Shown: in pieces, positions 1-11,699 of the stretch
How positions within the stretch are numbered: position 1 is the first letter of the stretch
Layout of the letters: the number at the start of each line of letters is the position of its first letter
NCBI GenBank assembly: GCA_020055645.1
Contig: CM034546.1
Coordinates: forward strand, 11,718,001 to 11,782,000
DNA: 64,000 nt
DNA from: Tomocerus qinae
Taxonomy: Eukaryota > Arthropoda > Collembola > Entomobryomorpha > Tomoceridae
Direction: 5' to 3'
Notes under the pieces: model-generated
Told to the model about the DNA's origin: nothing
Databases searched by the model: none
The model's input: only the letters and a program-made list of their open reading frames with translations
Program-made: the position numbers and the translations under genes

Positions 1-33
1 TTTCGATTCATACTTTATAATAAAAACTGATGC

Positions 34-477
34 TTAAATATTTTGTTGTTTTAGATAATTCAAATCGTTAAACTTGTTGAGATTGATTTTTAAGTCATTT
101 GCCAAGACTAATTTTCGATGATTGCCAAACTTAGATACAAGATGAATTAAATTGTCACCTGTTTTCTTGATACGCAAATCATAGCCAATATTATTGTTAG
201 TACTCAATCGGTCGTTGGTGATTAAATCCTCTGAGACTATTCGAATGCTACATTTCATTGCTGAGTTGGCATGCTTCAATATTTTAGTTAACTCATCATG
301 ATTTTCTTGAATGACCACTGAAGATTTTTGTCCATAAATTATTTCTAAAATACTGTTCGTTTCACAAACAATTGCTACCAGACTTGTAACTTTAGAAAGG
401 TTTTCGCAACTGCAAAGCAAAATTTGAACAGACACTAAATATATTTCCATTCGAATAATAAGATTAGCTAGTTTCAT
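34..477 (-). CDS. Hypothetical secreted protein or first exon of a divergent IR
   Basis: An open frame of 147 codons from the ATG at 477. The first ~24 residues (MKLANLIIRMEIYLVSVQIL...) are hydrophobic and look like a signal peptide; the rest is soluble, with no membrane segment and no motif I can name. The two-part layout (signal peptide, then a mixed alpha/beta-like stretch of ~120 residues) resembles the amino-terminal region of springtail-type ionotropic receptors, and the window is full of those, but I see no direct similarity to families A or B here. The frame stops at 34 close to the window edge, so it may be an exon whose remainder lies to the left. An earlier in-frame TTG exists at 519 but the ATG is preferred. 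Confidence 0.35.
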   Translation of the reverse strand: MKLANLIIRMEIYLVSVQILLCSCENLSKVTSLVAIVCETNSILEIIYGQKSSVVIQENHDELTKILKHANSAMKCSIRIVSEDLITNDRLSTNNNIGYDLRIKKTGDNLIHLVSKFGNHRKLVLANDLKINLNKFNDLNYLKQQNI

Positions 478-2521
478 TTTGCAACGGATTTTAAATATTG
501 GCCCTGTTTTACTTATCAAGTCGACTGTGCTGAATCATAATCCATTTTCTTTAATATAGTACACCAATCCACAAAGCTATTTTGAAATGCCTCATTATTC
601 TCGATTTATGCACCGGACTTATGAATTTTAATTATCCTTCTACGATAATTTAACTATTCAGAAACTAAACTAAACTTTCTGCAATTAGAAGCTTCCTTCA
701 TGTAATCGGATTAATTAAAATAATAGCTAAGTAAAGTTTATATCCCAAACTTTCTTCAAAAAGACTAGTAGTAATTAACGAAGAACAAAATAATGATATG
801 AATTTAATCCATTGTAATTAAGCTATTTTCTAGAACCAGAGAAATGGATGTTCATAGTAATTTCGTTCATCTAAGTATATGTGTATTGAAAACCAAAATA
901 TGTACATGTAATACATTATAATCATTCACTTATATCTAAACCAAAGATTCACGTCTCGTTATATGGTGTCCAACAATTGTGAAATACCTTAAACTTTAAA
1001 TACTTCATGCGGTTTCATTTATTTTCATTATTTGCAACTTAAAGTATGATAAGCATCTCCTAATATTCTATAGTGGACATAGGTATATAACATACATGCT
1101 ATTAAGTTTGTTTTACTTACAATCATTACTTATTGGAAACTAAACTCAATAAATTGAATGAAATAATTACAGTTCTCCGTATATGATTAGTGATATAACG
1201 CATAGTAATTACATTTAAAGGTTAACTTTTCTACATTTTTAGAATTACGCATGATTTTACAAATAAAAAAAGAATAAAAACAGCAATTCGTGTCATCAAT
1301 TTTGTGCTTGCCGATTAAGTTCAGAGAAGCATACAAGAAGACATAAATAAGGCAAGACAATTATCATGATGGTAATAAAATCTATATTTAAAAAAAATAT
1401 TTCTAACAATGCTAAAGAAACAATGAGGTCAGAATGTTACAATTTAAATTTATCTACACAAACAAATACGTACATAATTTCCTAACATTTATTGTGGTTT
1501 GAATTTCAGTTCATAATAATAAATCATAATAAATGCAAGGTTATACTTTCTCAAATACTCTCCGAATTCATATGCACTTATGTACCAATGGTACCATCAC
1601 ACCTAAAAAGTAGACTTTAAAACATATTTTAATGTGCATTGTATGTACTTTTGCTTGTGCATTGTATGTACTTTTGCTTGTGCATTGTATGTACTTTTGC
1701 TTGTGCATTGTATGTACTTATGCTTGTGCATTGTATTTATGCATGGATGAATTTATTTCTTTGTTATCGATTTAAAAGTATTTTAAGTATAGGGAAAATA
1801 TTAAGCATTATACTTGCCATTTAAGTATACCTGATAACTGTGATAACCCTGGTTGTTTGTGACTGTTATTTTGCTTACCTGTTCTATTTAAACTAGTAGA
1901 AGTAGGAAGTAGAAAACATTGAATGATGTTTGGCTTTAGTGTGTTTTAATATTTATTGCTTATTTAATTCATCAACCTTCATCATATTTAAAAACATCAA
2001 CTAAGGCATTAACGAAAGGTTAAGTAACTAATAAGGAAATGTAATAGAACGGAGAAAAAACTATAATGTAACATACGTGTTGTAAGTGTGGTGAATATAC
2101 TAGCATTTCTTACTACTGAGTTTATATTATACAAAGGCAGAAATATCCGTGACTAAATTGTCTATACTACTATATACATTTATGTTGCTTATTCAAAAGC
2201 TGAATACAATTTACCTTGATAATACACGTCGCTTCAAATATTAGTATTGACTTTTGTATTACATTGGCTTCAATTCCACTCTTCCAGTTTAAGCCTATAT
2301 TCCCCTACTCAATTTTCTGACAATGTGCAGCTTATATAATATTAATAAACTATAATTTCATCCACCTAATATTCCTTGTATTTTATACTTAATGAATGAC
2401 GTTGACACGTTGACAGAGACAGAATATTCACAACTGCGTACTGTATACTACAATTGTATATTTATACCCTTTAATAAAGCACCTTTATACTTGGTTTTCG
2501 CTTGGTTTAACAGAGGGGCAT
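478..2521. other. AT-rich intergenic DNA
   Basis: About 2 kb with no credible gene on either strand. The only structure I see is the 23-bp tandem repeat at 1634-1743, listed separately. Confidence 0.6.
1634..1743. repeat. 23-bp minisatellite, about 4.5 copies
   Basis: A 23-bp unit beginning GTGCATTGTATGTAC and ending TTTTGCTT is repeated four times almost without change, followed by a partial copy. The short open frame across it is a by-product of the repeat and not a gene. Confidence 0.9.
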
Positions 2522-2555
2522 GGAGATCTATTTAGAATTCACTAAATAGATCTCC
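2522..2555. repeat. Perfect 14-bp inverted repeat over the receptor stop codon
   Basis: GGAGATCTATTTAG at 2522-2535 is the exact reverse complement of CTAAATAGATCTCC at 2542-2555, with a 6-nt loop. The stop codon and last codons of the seven-TM receptor gene on the minus strand lie inside it, so the end of its message could fold into a hairpin. Confidence 0.8.
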
Positions 2556-3775
2556 AACGTCCCCAGCAGATATTAACAATTTCATGACTCCCCTGCTAAG
2601 ACTCAGTACAAAACGGGGAACGCTTTGTGCAGTAACTGGTTCGTCAAACCCAATTCTGAAATGAATTTCTTTTTGGGAACGTAGGGTTCTATTCATATAC
2701 ATAGTATCCACCTTAGTCTGTGAAGTATAGTGCTTTGAGTAGCTTTTAATAGCGTCGTTGCACACCTGTGGAATTTTGTGCAGTATTACTAAAATTAAAC
2801 ACCAGACAAGAAAAATGGACAAACCGCAATAAGTGAAGGCAATTACGATGAAGGGGTGTAAAGCCGTTGTGTAATTTATAGCTAAAGTAATAAGTACTAT
2901 TACCATTCTTGTCATTAAAGATTGAATAGGTGCTAGTAGAAAACCAAACTTTTCTTGTAGATACTGCATGTAATATTTAAAAATGTTGTTGTACTTTATG
3001 CTTATAGCTGGAACCTGCCGAACAACGTCTTCTGACCTGTAGTGTTTTTTTCCCAACCTGTAAAATATTTTCACCATTAAATGCACTACTATACCATGCC
3101 ATAATATGAGCAATGTTATTAAGAAAATGATTTGTGATATCTTTAATACCAAACGTAAAGTTTTTCTTTTTCTGGCATGTATACTTGTAGTTGTGTAGTA
3201 TATTATTATAACGTAGTTCGGTAATGAATGAATTTCTTAGGATTCAAAAGTGTTTATTTTGTGCACCCGTGCAGCAATTGAATTTACTAAGGAACTCATT
3301 CATTGCTTCTTATGTTGAAAGATATGGTAACAGTTTACACTAACTTTGCGGGAAAAAGATTTCACAAAATTTTTCTCCTAAACAATTACAGTAAATATTG
3401 AAAACGTTTTTTTTGTAAATATGGCTTACGTCAACTCCTTTGCAATACCGAACACAAGAGTGTATACAATTAACAACAATTCCAGCGAAAACAAAATGAT
3501 GCAGGCAGTGGATGCAGTCATATAGGACGCCAAAGTTGCGAATAAAATCACGAATGAGAAATGTGAATATTTTGCCGGGAGTTCCACATACAAAAATACT
3601 GGCAGTCTGTGAAGAAGTAGGTAGATTAATGCAATTATACAGGGAAACGTAAATGCAGAGAGATTAATCACTTTTAAAACTTTAGTCAGCCAAACATTTT
3701 GTGTTTCCTTCTTTTGGTGGAAATACTTTTCTAAAAATAAATGACATTGGAATATTATTATACTGTCCAGTCCCA

Positions 3776-3809
3776 CTTCAAAGTCGATTAATAAAAAGAA
3801 AAATTATAC
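3776..3809 (-). other. Candidate 34-nt intron, or a small insertion, in the seven-TM gene
   Basis: On the minus strand the stretch starts GTATAAT, is pyrimidine-rich, carries a branch-like TTAAT and ends GAAG. Removing it joins codon parts G|TG and restores one reading frame (GDFE then VGLDSI). Its length is not a multiple of three, so leaving it in breaks the frame. The ten bases before it (GATTTTGAAG) and its own last ten (GACTTTGAAG) are nearly the same, so a short duplication-type insertion is the alternative. Confidence 0.45.
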
Positions 3810-4051
3810 CTTCAAAATCGCCGAGAATTTTCAACCCGTCGGTAAACATTGGAGCAACGTCACGTGAAAGTCTTATCCATGTGATAATCACCATTAAAAA
3901 CAAGCAGCATCCTAGGCTTATAATTAAAGCAAAGATATACGACACTATTTCTTCCCCCTTCTTTGAAAATCTTATTGACTGAATTATGAAAAATATGGCA
4001 GCTGACAATAAAAATAAAACGTGGAAATAAAGAACGGCAGTTGTGGTCTTA

Positions 4052-4348
4052 CAAAGCTGGTGTAGTCATAGTGAGATGGTTTACATAATAAAGTTGGCCG
4101 TTCCGGGCATATTGAAAATGGAATTTCACTTTTTTTCATCGTGGATCTAAATTGAACGATTTAGATCCACGGCTATTATGACCTCAGATATGTGATGACG
4201 TCACGTTCCTAGGAGCAACCAAATGACCATGGCTTGGTCATAAGCCGTGGATCTAAATCGTTCAATTTAGATCCACGATGAAAAAAAGTGAAATTCCATT
4301 TTCAATATGCCCGGAACGACCAACTTTACCATGCCTACACCAGCTTTG
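4052..4348. mobile_element. MULE-like foldback element (297 bp) with 9-bp target duplication
   Basis: The ends CAAAGCTGGTGTAG (4052) and its reverse complement (ending 4348) begin inverted arms of about 110-120 bp; the left arm carries ~20 extra bases. Each arm includes a smaller palindrome (GTGGATCTAAAT / ATTTAGATCCAC). Both sides are flanked by GTGGTCTTA (4043-4051 and 4349-4357), an exact 9-bp direct repeat. Long terminal inverted repeats with 9-bp duplications are the signature of Mutator-like elements. It has no coding capacity, so it is non-autonomous. Confidence 0.85.
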
Positions 4349-4551
4349 GTGGTCTTACTGTGTATATTCTTTAGAGCGTGATCTCTTTTTATCCAAATAA
4401 ATGGAAATATTCGTAACAAACCCCCTAGCTTAGCAATGATCTCTAGTTTTTCAAACGCTTCCCCTGGTATTGTCTGCAATGTTTTCTTCCTCTTTTTAAT
4501 GGACGACATTGCTTTAATATTGACTACCACCGCGCCGGCCGAAGCCGGCAC

Positions 4552-6219
4552 GGCTGGACGAACCTCTATAATTTTCTACTGGTAATAGTCCGTTGATTTT
4601 AGGCACTTAACATTTTATAAGAATATAATGACTTAGATCAAGAATGTCATTGATTTTATTTTAATTTTGCTTCGGTCTTCATGACCAGGTTCAATGTGCA
4701 GGAGTGGTTGATGGTGGATTTATCAATAGCTACTGAAAGTATTTGTGAATAAAGGTTATTTTCCCTGTTGTGTTACTGTGATATAAATTGTATTTAGTTC
4801 AATGAAGACTGTAATTGCTCAATATTGATTTTAATATTTATAGCTTTATTAGTCTATATAAGTTACCAGCGAAAGCAGCTGTCACCTTTGACATTTACAC
4901 TTTTGTTAGTAATATAATAAAAGATTGGCATGTATATAAAGAAATCGAAATTGCCATTATGTTGGGTAAATGCTTAACACTATATATATAACATTAGTAG
5001 CATTTGCATTGGACATTGAATAACTATTTTCTTTTTTACTTAATACACGAGAACGTGGACTAACATCAACTACATAATACCAGTAGGAAAACAAAAGGTT
5101 ATTTAAATCCGTGCTATAATAATCAAAGTCTGTGTCCGAGCGGCGCTGACTGCACTGGACTTTGATTATTTCTACCTATCTATGGCAATTTAAGTAACAC
5201 AACAAAGCTAATAAATTATTCACGAACAATTTCAATAGCTAAATAATCCTACATCATGAAGACAGAAGCTAGCTGTATTAAAAGAATACATTCTTGAATA
5301 TAAGTCATTTTTATACGTAAGGTAAGAATGATTAATATGAGTAGAGAGCTAGTATTTAAACCACGAAAAACAACAACGAACAAAACTAAATAAAGCTTTT
5401 GTCGATTTAGGTTGTCTTTAAGCAAGAGAGTTTATTTGGCTTTCGGCTTATTTTGTTTAAAACAAGTCGTGTTCTAATTTTATCCTGGTAAATGATGCAG
5501 ATGCACCTCATAGACAGAAATTATATGACATAGGAAAATTAAAAATTATAGGTATAGGATATTATTTGATAAAAGTTATTCGGTGGACATTTTTACTTTA
5601 TTTTGTCTGTGCATATTTTGCAAACATGAACTTTGACCTCTTTATTTGTTCCTCGGCTCCAAAAATGGTTAATTATTTGGCCATCTTTGTCTTCAGAATG
5701 ACACCTCACATCGACATTTTTCGACGAAAAATAACATTTGACCTCTGACATCTCGTAGAGGTCAACACTTTTGAAATATGTTTATGCCCTAACAACCATA
5801 ACTTTATAAGGGCTTTATTTTTAACCAGGTAGACTTTTGTTGAAACAATTGCTTAAATGAAAAACCGAGAGCTTAACTCGTTTTGTATTTAGTAAATAAG
5901 AATAACATTTATTTATTTCAAATTTTAAATATTTCACACCTACCCAATTAACTACATAACATTGGAAACCAAATGCATGAAGGCTCAATGTTTTTTTTTC
6001 CTTGTGCGTTAATTTGCCTAATACCCATTTCCCTATAAAGTTTCTTACAGAATAAATGTAATTGCATCCCAAACGCTATTTTGATGACAAAAAAATGACC
6101 GAATATGAATGGTACAACGACGAATTGTTGACAACTGTATTTTGTGTTTTTAAGTTTTGCAATTTTCATTTATTTACATAGTTCACAAGCTTTAATAGCA
6201 AAGGATTGTATTTCCGCTT
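4552..6219. other. AT-rich intergenic DNA
   Basis: No gene seen. It contains one short hairpin at 5118-5170, listed separately. Small open frames near 5821-6169 lack conserved features and I regard them as chance. Confidence 0.55.
5118..5170. repeat. Short hairpin with 13-bp perfect arms
   Basis: AATAATCAAAGTC (5118-5130) pairs with GACTTTGATTATT (5158-5170) around a GC-rich 27-nt centre in otherwise AT-rich DNA. It may be the remnant of a small foldback element; no target duplication was identified. Confidence 0.6.
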
Positions 6220-8562
6220 TTACGAACACTCGAATTTCCCACAAAAAGCAATTATAAATGTCAGTGACAAACATAGAGAAATATGAAATATTGTGTAAAT
6301 GTTAGAATTATAAAATGTTAATGGGCGAGGTTGATTTTCCCAACAGGTTTTACACTTAGTGTAATTAAAGGATTTGAAATGATCCAGCCATAAGTGATAA
6401 AGTCCGGAGTGGATTAAAACGAACAATTTTTGTGTCAGAAAAGTATTGAGTATAGGAATATTCTCGGTTTGAAATCCAGAGAAAATAGGGATTGATAGAA
6501 AGCTGTTTTCTTCTGTTCCATGATATAATTGTCTTTTTGGTTTTACACCTCCGTTTTCTGGATTCCAGTAGGAATCATTCAGAAGGCGATGAAAAATTGA
6601 GCTTCTGAGAATCATTGCAGAGTTGTTGCATTTTGCAATCCATTTCTCCGGACTAACATTTGGGAATTCAAGAGGAAATCGGATGGTTTTGTAAAGTTTT
6701 TCAATTACGTTGGTGAACTTGGAATTCTGAATTTTCTTGTATGGCAAAATGTTCATTTCCATCAAATATGGCAACTTAAAAGGTGTTTGATAGGACATTC
6801 TTTCGGAATTGTATGCTTGAATAGCTGCTTCAATTACACTTTCATTTTCATTATTAAAATAAAGTTGACGGTTATACAAATATTCTATACATTTTTTGGA
6901 AAAGGGATAACTTTTGTTTAATCTGTAACAAAAATAACTGTATAAAATATTATGTTGAATATACTTGGGAATTTCAAACGGATGGAATTCATTAGCGCCA
7001 CGAAATTCGCCAAATGCTGTAAAGCCAGACAGATTTACCAAATGCTCAATCGATTCGATTTGTTTCACTGGTCGTGGCTCTACTAAATCAGTAATGACAA
7101 TTCCTTTGTAGCAATTCGTAAGAACAATGAACATGAGCAACAGTGGACCGATTACGAGCTTGAACCAAACAAGTTTCCTTGCTTTTGCTGACAAGGAGTA
7201 ACTGATTTCTAATAAATAAGCATAATAAATCATAATGAATGGAATTGTTTCTTCTTTAGTGTAGTACACCACACCGTAGACAAATGCGACTGTTGAAATG
7301 GTTGTGAGAATGATGGCCAGCCAAGTATACGGTTGAAATGGTCGAATGTATCCGTAGAACGATAAACTCTCATCTTCCAAAACCACACAAGAAATAAAGT
7401 TAAAGGACTCTTTCATTGTCGGGATTAATATTTGATGTGGACTATGTCTCAATTCGTACCCAGTGCCAGTTTGAAAATATAATTTAACTAAGTAAGGCTT
7501 TTCATGCGGCTGAAAACATTGACTCATTTCCCCTTCCTCATTAACTACTGTTATAGAAGTGTTCGAAAATTTTTCAAAAATAATTGAAGAAATCTGGAGA
7601 GCAATTCCACTTTTTTCAATGAAGTCATAATTGGAAATGTGGGAACGTTTCATCGGTCCTCCACAATAAAATTTAGTTCTCCAGCCTTTTGAATACCAAA
7701 CATTTTTGTCTACAATTAGTAACAAAAATTTCTTTCTGAAACTGCTTTCCGACGTTAAGCTTTGCAGTGTAAATCCACGGAGAGATTGTTCAAAGCAATT
7801 GCCTTTTGAACAATAGAATACAGCGTCGCACAAGAATTGTAAAACATTGGATTTATTTTTTGTTACAAACTGAGGAGATACAAAATACACTGCTTGATCA
7901 TTGTTTTCCGACCACGATAACAGAAACCAGTATTTTGACAAAAATTGACGATGGACGATTTTACTTTTACGGTGGTATTCTTGTTGCTTCAATATATCAA
8001 AAAAGTAGCTCGGGTTTGATTTAGCAGACTCAAGAGTTTCCTCATCCATGAGATTGAATACAGCCGAATGGTCTCCAAAGTTATACCATTTACCAAAAAA
8101 TATACCAATTTTTTTCACCTGATGTTTCTTCGCATCAGAATTTTCACTGATATGAATCATCAGCATTTTATCCATAGAAAATCTCGGATCGAAATTGACG
8201 ATGATGTGCACCAAACAAACAAGACGACTTGTTGGGCGTGGGATGGGTATACTTAAATTATCTTTCTTGTAGGCTGCATCACATTCTTTTAACAGTCCTA
8301 ATGAATAGGCTCCTTGATTAAGCATTTCGGTATGGGGACTGCAATACATCACTCCTTCTCTGAATTTTAGTTTTGTAACTACAAATGGAGTATTGATCTC
8401 CTGCACTTCTTTCGTTAATGAATCTTCTCTTGGGGATATCACTGCATTGTGTTGCCAAATCAAATTAATATAGCAATCACTTTCCAAATTAACCACTTCA
8501 GACAATCTCCATCCCAAAGAAAACTTAACAATGTAAAATACAACTAGCCAGTAATAAGACAT
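6220..8562 (-). CDS. Divergent ionotropic receptor, family A copy 1 (A1), intact
   Basis: A single 780-codon open frame without introns. The ATG at 8562 is chosen because it starts a signal peptide (MSYYWLVVFYIVKFSLG); an in-frame TTG six codons upstream is not needed. Residues ~20-400 form a cysteine-containing extracellular region. TM1 is at ~412-434 (PYTWLAIILTTIS), a pore-like re-entrant segment at ~440-460, TM2 at ~464-488 (LVIGPLLLMFIVLTN), a long S2-type lobe at ~495-750 and TM3 at ~752-774. This order (TM1, pore, TM2, S2, TM3) is that of ionotropic glutamate-receptor-like IRs. The line SFNFISCVVLEDESLSFYGY just before TM1 is shared by A2 and A4. Classic glutamate-binding residues are not recognisable, as in most divergent IRs. 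Only a few residues follow TM3, about 30 fewer than A3. A chemosensory ligand-gated channel in sensory-neuron membranes is the inferred role. It is the only family A member here without a visible lesion. Confidence 0.85.
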   Translation of the reverse strand: MSYYWLVVFYIVKFSLGWRLSEVVNLESDCYINLIWQHNAVISPREDSLTKEVQEINTPFVVTKLKFREGVMYCSPHTEMLNQGAYSLGLLKECDAAYKKDNLSIPIPRPTSRLVCLVHIIVNFDPRFSMDKMLMIHISENSDAKKHQVKKIGIFFGKWYNFGDHSAVFNLMDEETLESAKSNPSYFFDILKQQEYHRKSKIVHRQFLSKYWFLLSWSENNDQAVYFVSPQFVTKNKSNVLQFLCDAVFYCSKGNCFEQSLRGFTLQSLTSESSFRKKFLLLIVDKNVWYSKGWRTKFYCGGPMKRSHISNYDFIEKSGIALQISSIIFEKFSNTSITVVNEEGEMSQCFQPHEKPYLVKLYFQTGTGYELRHSPHQILIPTMKESFNFISCVVLEDESLSFYGYIRPFQPYTWLAIILTTISTVAFVYGVVYYTKEETIPFIMIYYAYLLEISYSLSAKARKLVWFKLVIGPLLLMFIVLTNCYKGIVITDLVEPRPVKQIESIEHLVNLSGFTAFGEFRGANEFHPFEIPKYIQHNILYSYFCYRLNKSYPFSKKCIEYLYNRQLYFNNENESVIEAAIQAYNSERMSYQTPFKLPYLMEMNILPYKKIQNSKFTNVIEKLYKTIRFPLEFPNVSPEKWIAKCNNSAMILRSSIFHRLLNDSYWNPENGGVKPKRQLYHGTEENSFLSIPIFSGFQTENIPILNTFLTQKLFVLIHSGLYHLWLDHFKSFNYTKCKTCWENQPRPLTFYNSNIYTIFHISLCLSLTFIIAFCGKFECS

Positions 8563-10668
8563 TTTAAGGTGTATTTTCAAACAGAGGTAACTCGTTCAGT
8601 AAGGTTTCAATCTCCTATCTAATATTAATCTCCTTAAATGCTTAATATTCAACACATTTTAGTTAATGTTAGTAATTGTTATTATAACAATATGGACGAA
8701 TATATAAGTATGTTTTAACTATGCAGACTTATTATAGATTGTATTGTCAAATCAATTTTTTTGATTCAATATAGCTGTATAACCTTACATTTTAATTTTT
8801 ATTAGCTAAAATTGAAAACGTCTTCAAAAGACACTTATGAGATAATTTTATCTAATTACTTTACAACAATACGAGACAAAAATTACAAAACAATTGGACT
8901 TTACTTACTTACGTGAACGTATACATGTCCGAAAACAAAACTGGACAATAATGAATATTTGATATTTAAAGTAGACAACCTGTTTGTATTCCATAGTTTC
9001 CTAGAGGAGACATTGCCCAAACATTCGACACGTTATGCTTTGCTTTTGTTGAACTCGCTGTAAGTTTTAATAATACGTTCTATTATCTATTATATTAGGT
9101 AGTAATGACATATAACAAGACACATACTTATGGTAAAAGCAGGAACAATAAAACAAATAGGTTAGCATTGAACAGAATGTGTTGAGACCTTCATTTGGAA
9201 ACAAATCAATATTTAAATCACGATAAACCTAACAAACCTAAATGTCCCGATTTTATAATAAATTTCATTCCTTACAATTATAACAGCGATACTGAAATCT
9301 GAAACTTTTATTTTTCACGTCAAATAAAATTATATATTTGTATCCGCATAAATTCCTAAACAGAAGGGCATAGTGGTATGTCGATATTTAATAGATTGAA
9401 TCGTTTTCTTGATGTGGCTACGACTGCTGTGTTCCTGCATGGAGCAATTAGAGAGTTCTAATCTGGTCTAGCTACATACAAATAGGCATTGTTCCTTTTT
9501 ATTGAAATTTTTCAATTTTGTCATGCGTTTGAGAAAATAGGTTTGTTTGAACAGTAATCATAATATATTGTATGTTTTAATCCATGAAAGACAGAAACTT
9601 ACTTTGTGTTTACTACTCGACGGTTTACTAGCTCTTTATTAAATTCTTCTACTTGTTATACCAAATCAAGACATAAAGCACAGAGCTTAACAAAGCATTA
9701 CATTTATACTATATTTATAACTTATAACAAGAACAATCTATACTTGCACAGTAGTGAAGAATGAAAGAAGTTGTAATAAATACCTGTGACAGTGTAAACG
9801 TTCTTGCAATTACATTTTAAGATTCTCATAATGTTAATTTTCTCAACTCACAAGCATAATATTAAGCATTTAGACCAACGGTCATTATTGCATACAAAAT
9901 AGGATAATATTATTAGGGATGAAAAAGTTGTAAAATGTCGTAAAAGATAAAAACTTGTTTTTAAATTACCTACATGGTATTAAATAGCATATTATTTTAC
10001 AACGTTTATTTATTTGTGAAACTATTGTTAATGGAATTAAAATTAGACACGTGCCAATCCTTTGTAGGTTATCTGAAACGCGAATTTCGTTTTTATTTGT
10101 TTGTATCTAAGCAATGAGATAAACTTTAAATTAGATTTTGCATTCAGCAAATATAAATTCAATAGTTACATTATGCAGTTGCCAAGGCATATCGTCAATA
10201 AAATTTTGCGGATTTCTAAAAACCTTTCAATATTCGCTTATGGAAATTCTGTCTTGCACGGGTCTAATAATAATTCCATTTATAGTAGTACCCCGCAGCG
10301 TAGATGTAAACATCCCATCCATTTTACCCAACATTCTCATCCATTTCATCCGGATGTTTGGATGGGTACAGTAGCCTGACCTGGGGTGGATGGGGTTGGT
10401 TGTTACATCCTTTTGGATGGATCGGATGTGTTTTAGGCATACAAAATGCAACTATACTTTCCAAGAAGTTTAAATTTAGGACCACGGTGTTCGAAAGTAG
10501 CAGGGCATGAAAAACCCAAAAACCCGTGTTTTTGGGTAGCAAAAGTAGCAAAAACCCGGGTTTCTGGGGTTTTGCTATGAAATGGAGCAATTTGAAAACC
10601 CAAGGATTATAGAGCAGAATACAATACTCTGGTTTAAAATATCCGATATTTCAATCCCTTAATCAACG
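8563..10668. other. AT-rich intergenic DNA upstream of A1
   Basis: No gene seen. Around 10300-10450 the sequence is locally rich in GGATG/CATCC repeats, and at 10500-10590 there is a run of AAACCC/GGGTTT inverted motifs next to CAGGGCATGAAAAA, a motif seen again near 28141 and 63358. Confidence 0.5.
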
Positions 10669-11041
10669 TGTAAGGCCTGTGCACACACACACGATCCACA
10701 GCCCTTACCACCCACTTCCAAACCATCCTAATCACACATTCTATATTATTCCACACATCCTCCTCGGACAATCAGTCTCTCTTCTACCTCCGAGTCCACT
10801 ACAAGTTCCTCTCCTATTATTTCCTCTCACCATTCGATCTCTCCCAACTACGATACGAATACAATAAATATCTATCCTCGCTAACAAACCACTCGTATCC
10901 CAGAGTTAACTTCAGTCATTTGGCATTTACCTTCACATCTCTCCCACAAACGAGCTAATAGAATACACATAAGAAAGTAGAGTGAACCAGGTCGGGTCTA
11001 CTTGCCTTGGATCTTCCGATTCTTGGAAGTCTGACCTCACA
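10669..11041 (+). repeat. 5' long terminal repeat
   Basis: 373 bp, TG...CA, near-identical to 16061-16433. It contains CACACACACACGATCCACAG near its start and AATACAATAAATAT in the middle, which could serve as polyadenylation context. Confidence 0.9.
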
Positions 11042-11699
11042 TTTGTTGCCGAAACCCGAGATTCTGAAACTCGGGAAGCTAAAATTTTTTTTAGATTTCG
11101 TCAAATTTTTTTTTAAAAGCCATTTTATTTTAACATTACATTATTTAATCCATAAAAATGTGAGTTTCGTCACATTTGCTACAGAAGAACGACTATTATA
11201 GCAAATTGATGTCCAGTTTAACTGTTGCTGCAGACGAGAGAAGAAAACTGAGAAGACGTTTATTTCTAACCGGCTTGGGAAAAAGCGGGTAGAAGAAGAT
11301 ATAGACAAAGGAATCGATACCAGCAAAAATTGAGCAGTACGCTGTCAGAGGAGACCAGAAACTTTACCTGAGGGGAAAGGATGTTCAAAGCTGTAAGCTG
11401 TCTGATAACTTTCGTAAGGTTTACCGTATCGTTTCAATAATTTTATTCCATCCAGAACTCGTATTAATCATATTATTTTGTAGAAATTGCAGAGAATTCA
11501 GAGTTTAAGCGACGTATTGAGAGAATTGAGATATCTGTAAGTAAAAGCTAACATTGGAAATAAAACTAAATTATTTTCAGTTTGCTAAGAATATTGATCT
11601 ATTTTATTTTGAAGTTGAATTTAATTTTCAAGTATTTAAGAAATATTCAGTTTGTCAGTTTCATTTTGTTTGAATTGCTGCCGTTTGAATGGTAGTAAA

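Larger units (their letters stand above)
2532..4509 (-). pseudogene. Gustatory-receptor-like seven-TM gene interrupted by a foldback transposon
   Basis: Three open blocks in order on the minus strand make a receptor of about 465 residues, the usual insect-type GR length. The ATG at 4509 opens a basic N-terminus (MSSIKKRKK...). TM-like segments follow at the end of block 1 (around VLYFHVLFLL and YIFALIISLG), two to three in block 2 (3775-3430), and three in block 3 (about 3190-2532). Block 2 ends at a good donor (GTAAGC, 3429-3424), giving an intron of ~240 nt before block 3. Between blocks 1 and 2 lies a possible 34-nt intron (3776-3809). A 297-bp element (4052-4348) with a 9-bp target duplication sits inside exon 1 and adds in-frame stops; taking it out restores the frame exactly (KNIHSKTT then TAVLYFH). 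I do not see the C-terminal TYhhhhhQF motif of classic GRs, so a related seven-TM family is possible. This allele is probably non-functional. Confidence 0.6.

Noticed and set aside
1639-1824. Cysteine/leucine-rich small frame
   Set aside because: Translation of the 23-bp tandem repeat; no independent support.
10679-10867. Identical 62-codon frames at 10679 and 16071
   Set aside because: Both lie inside the LTRs, identical because the LTRs are; no protein evidence.
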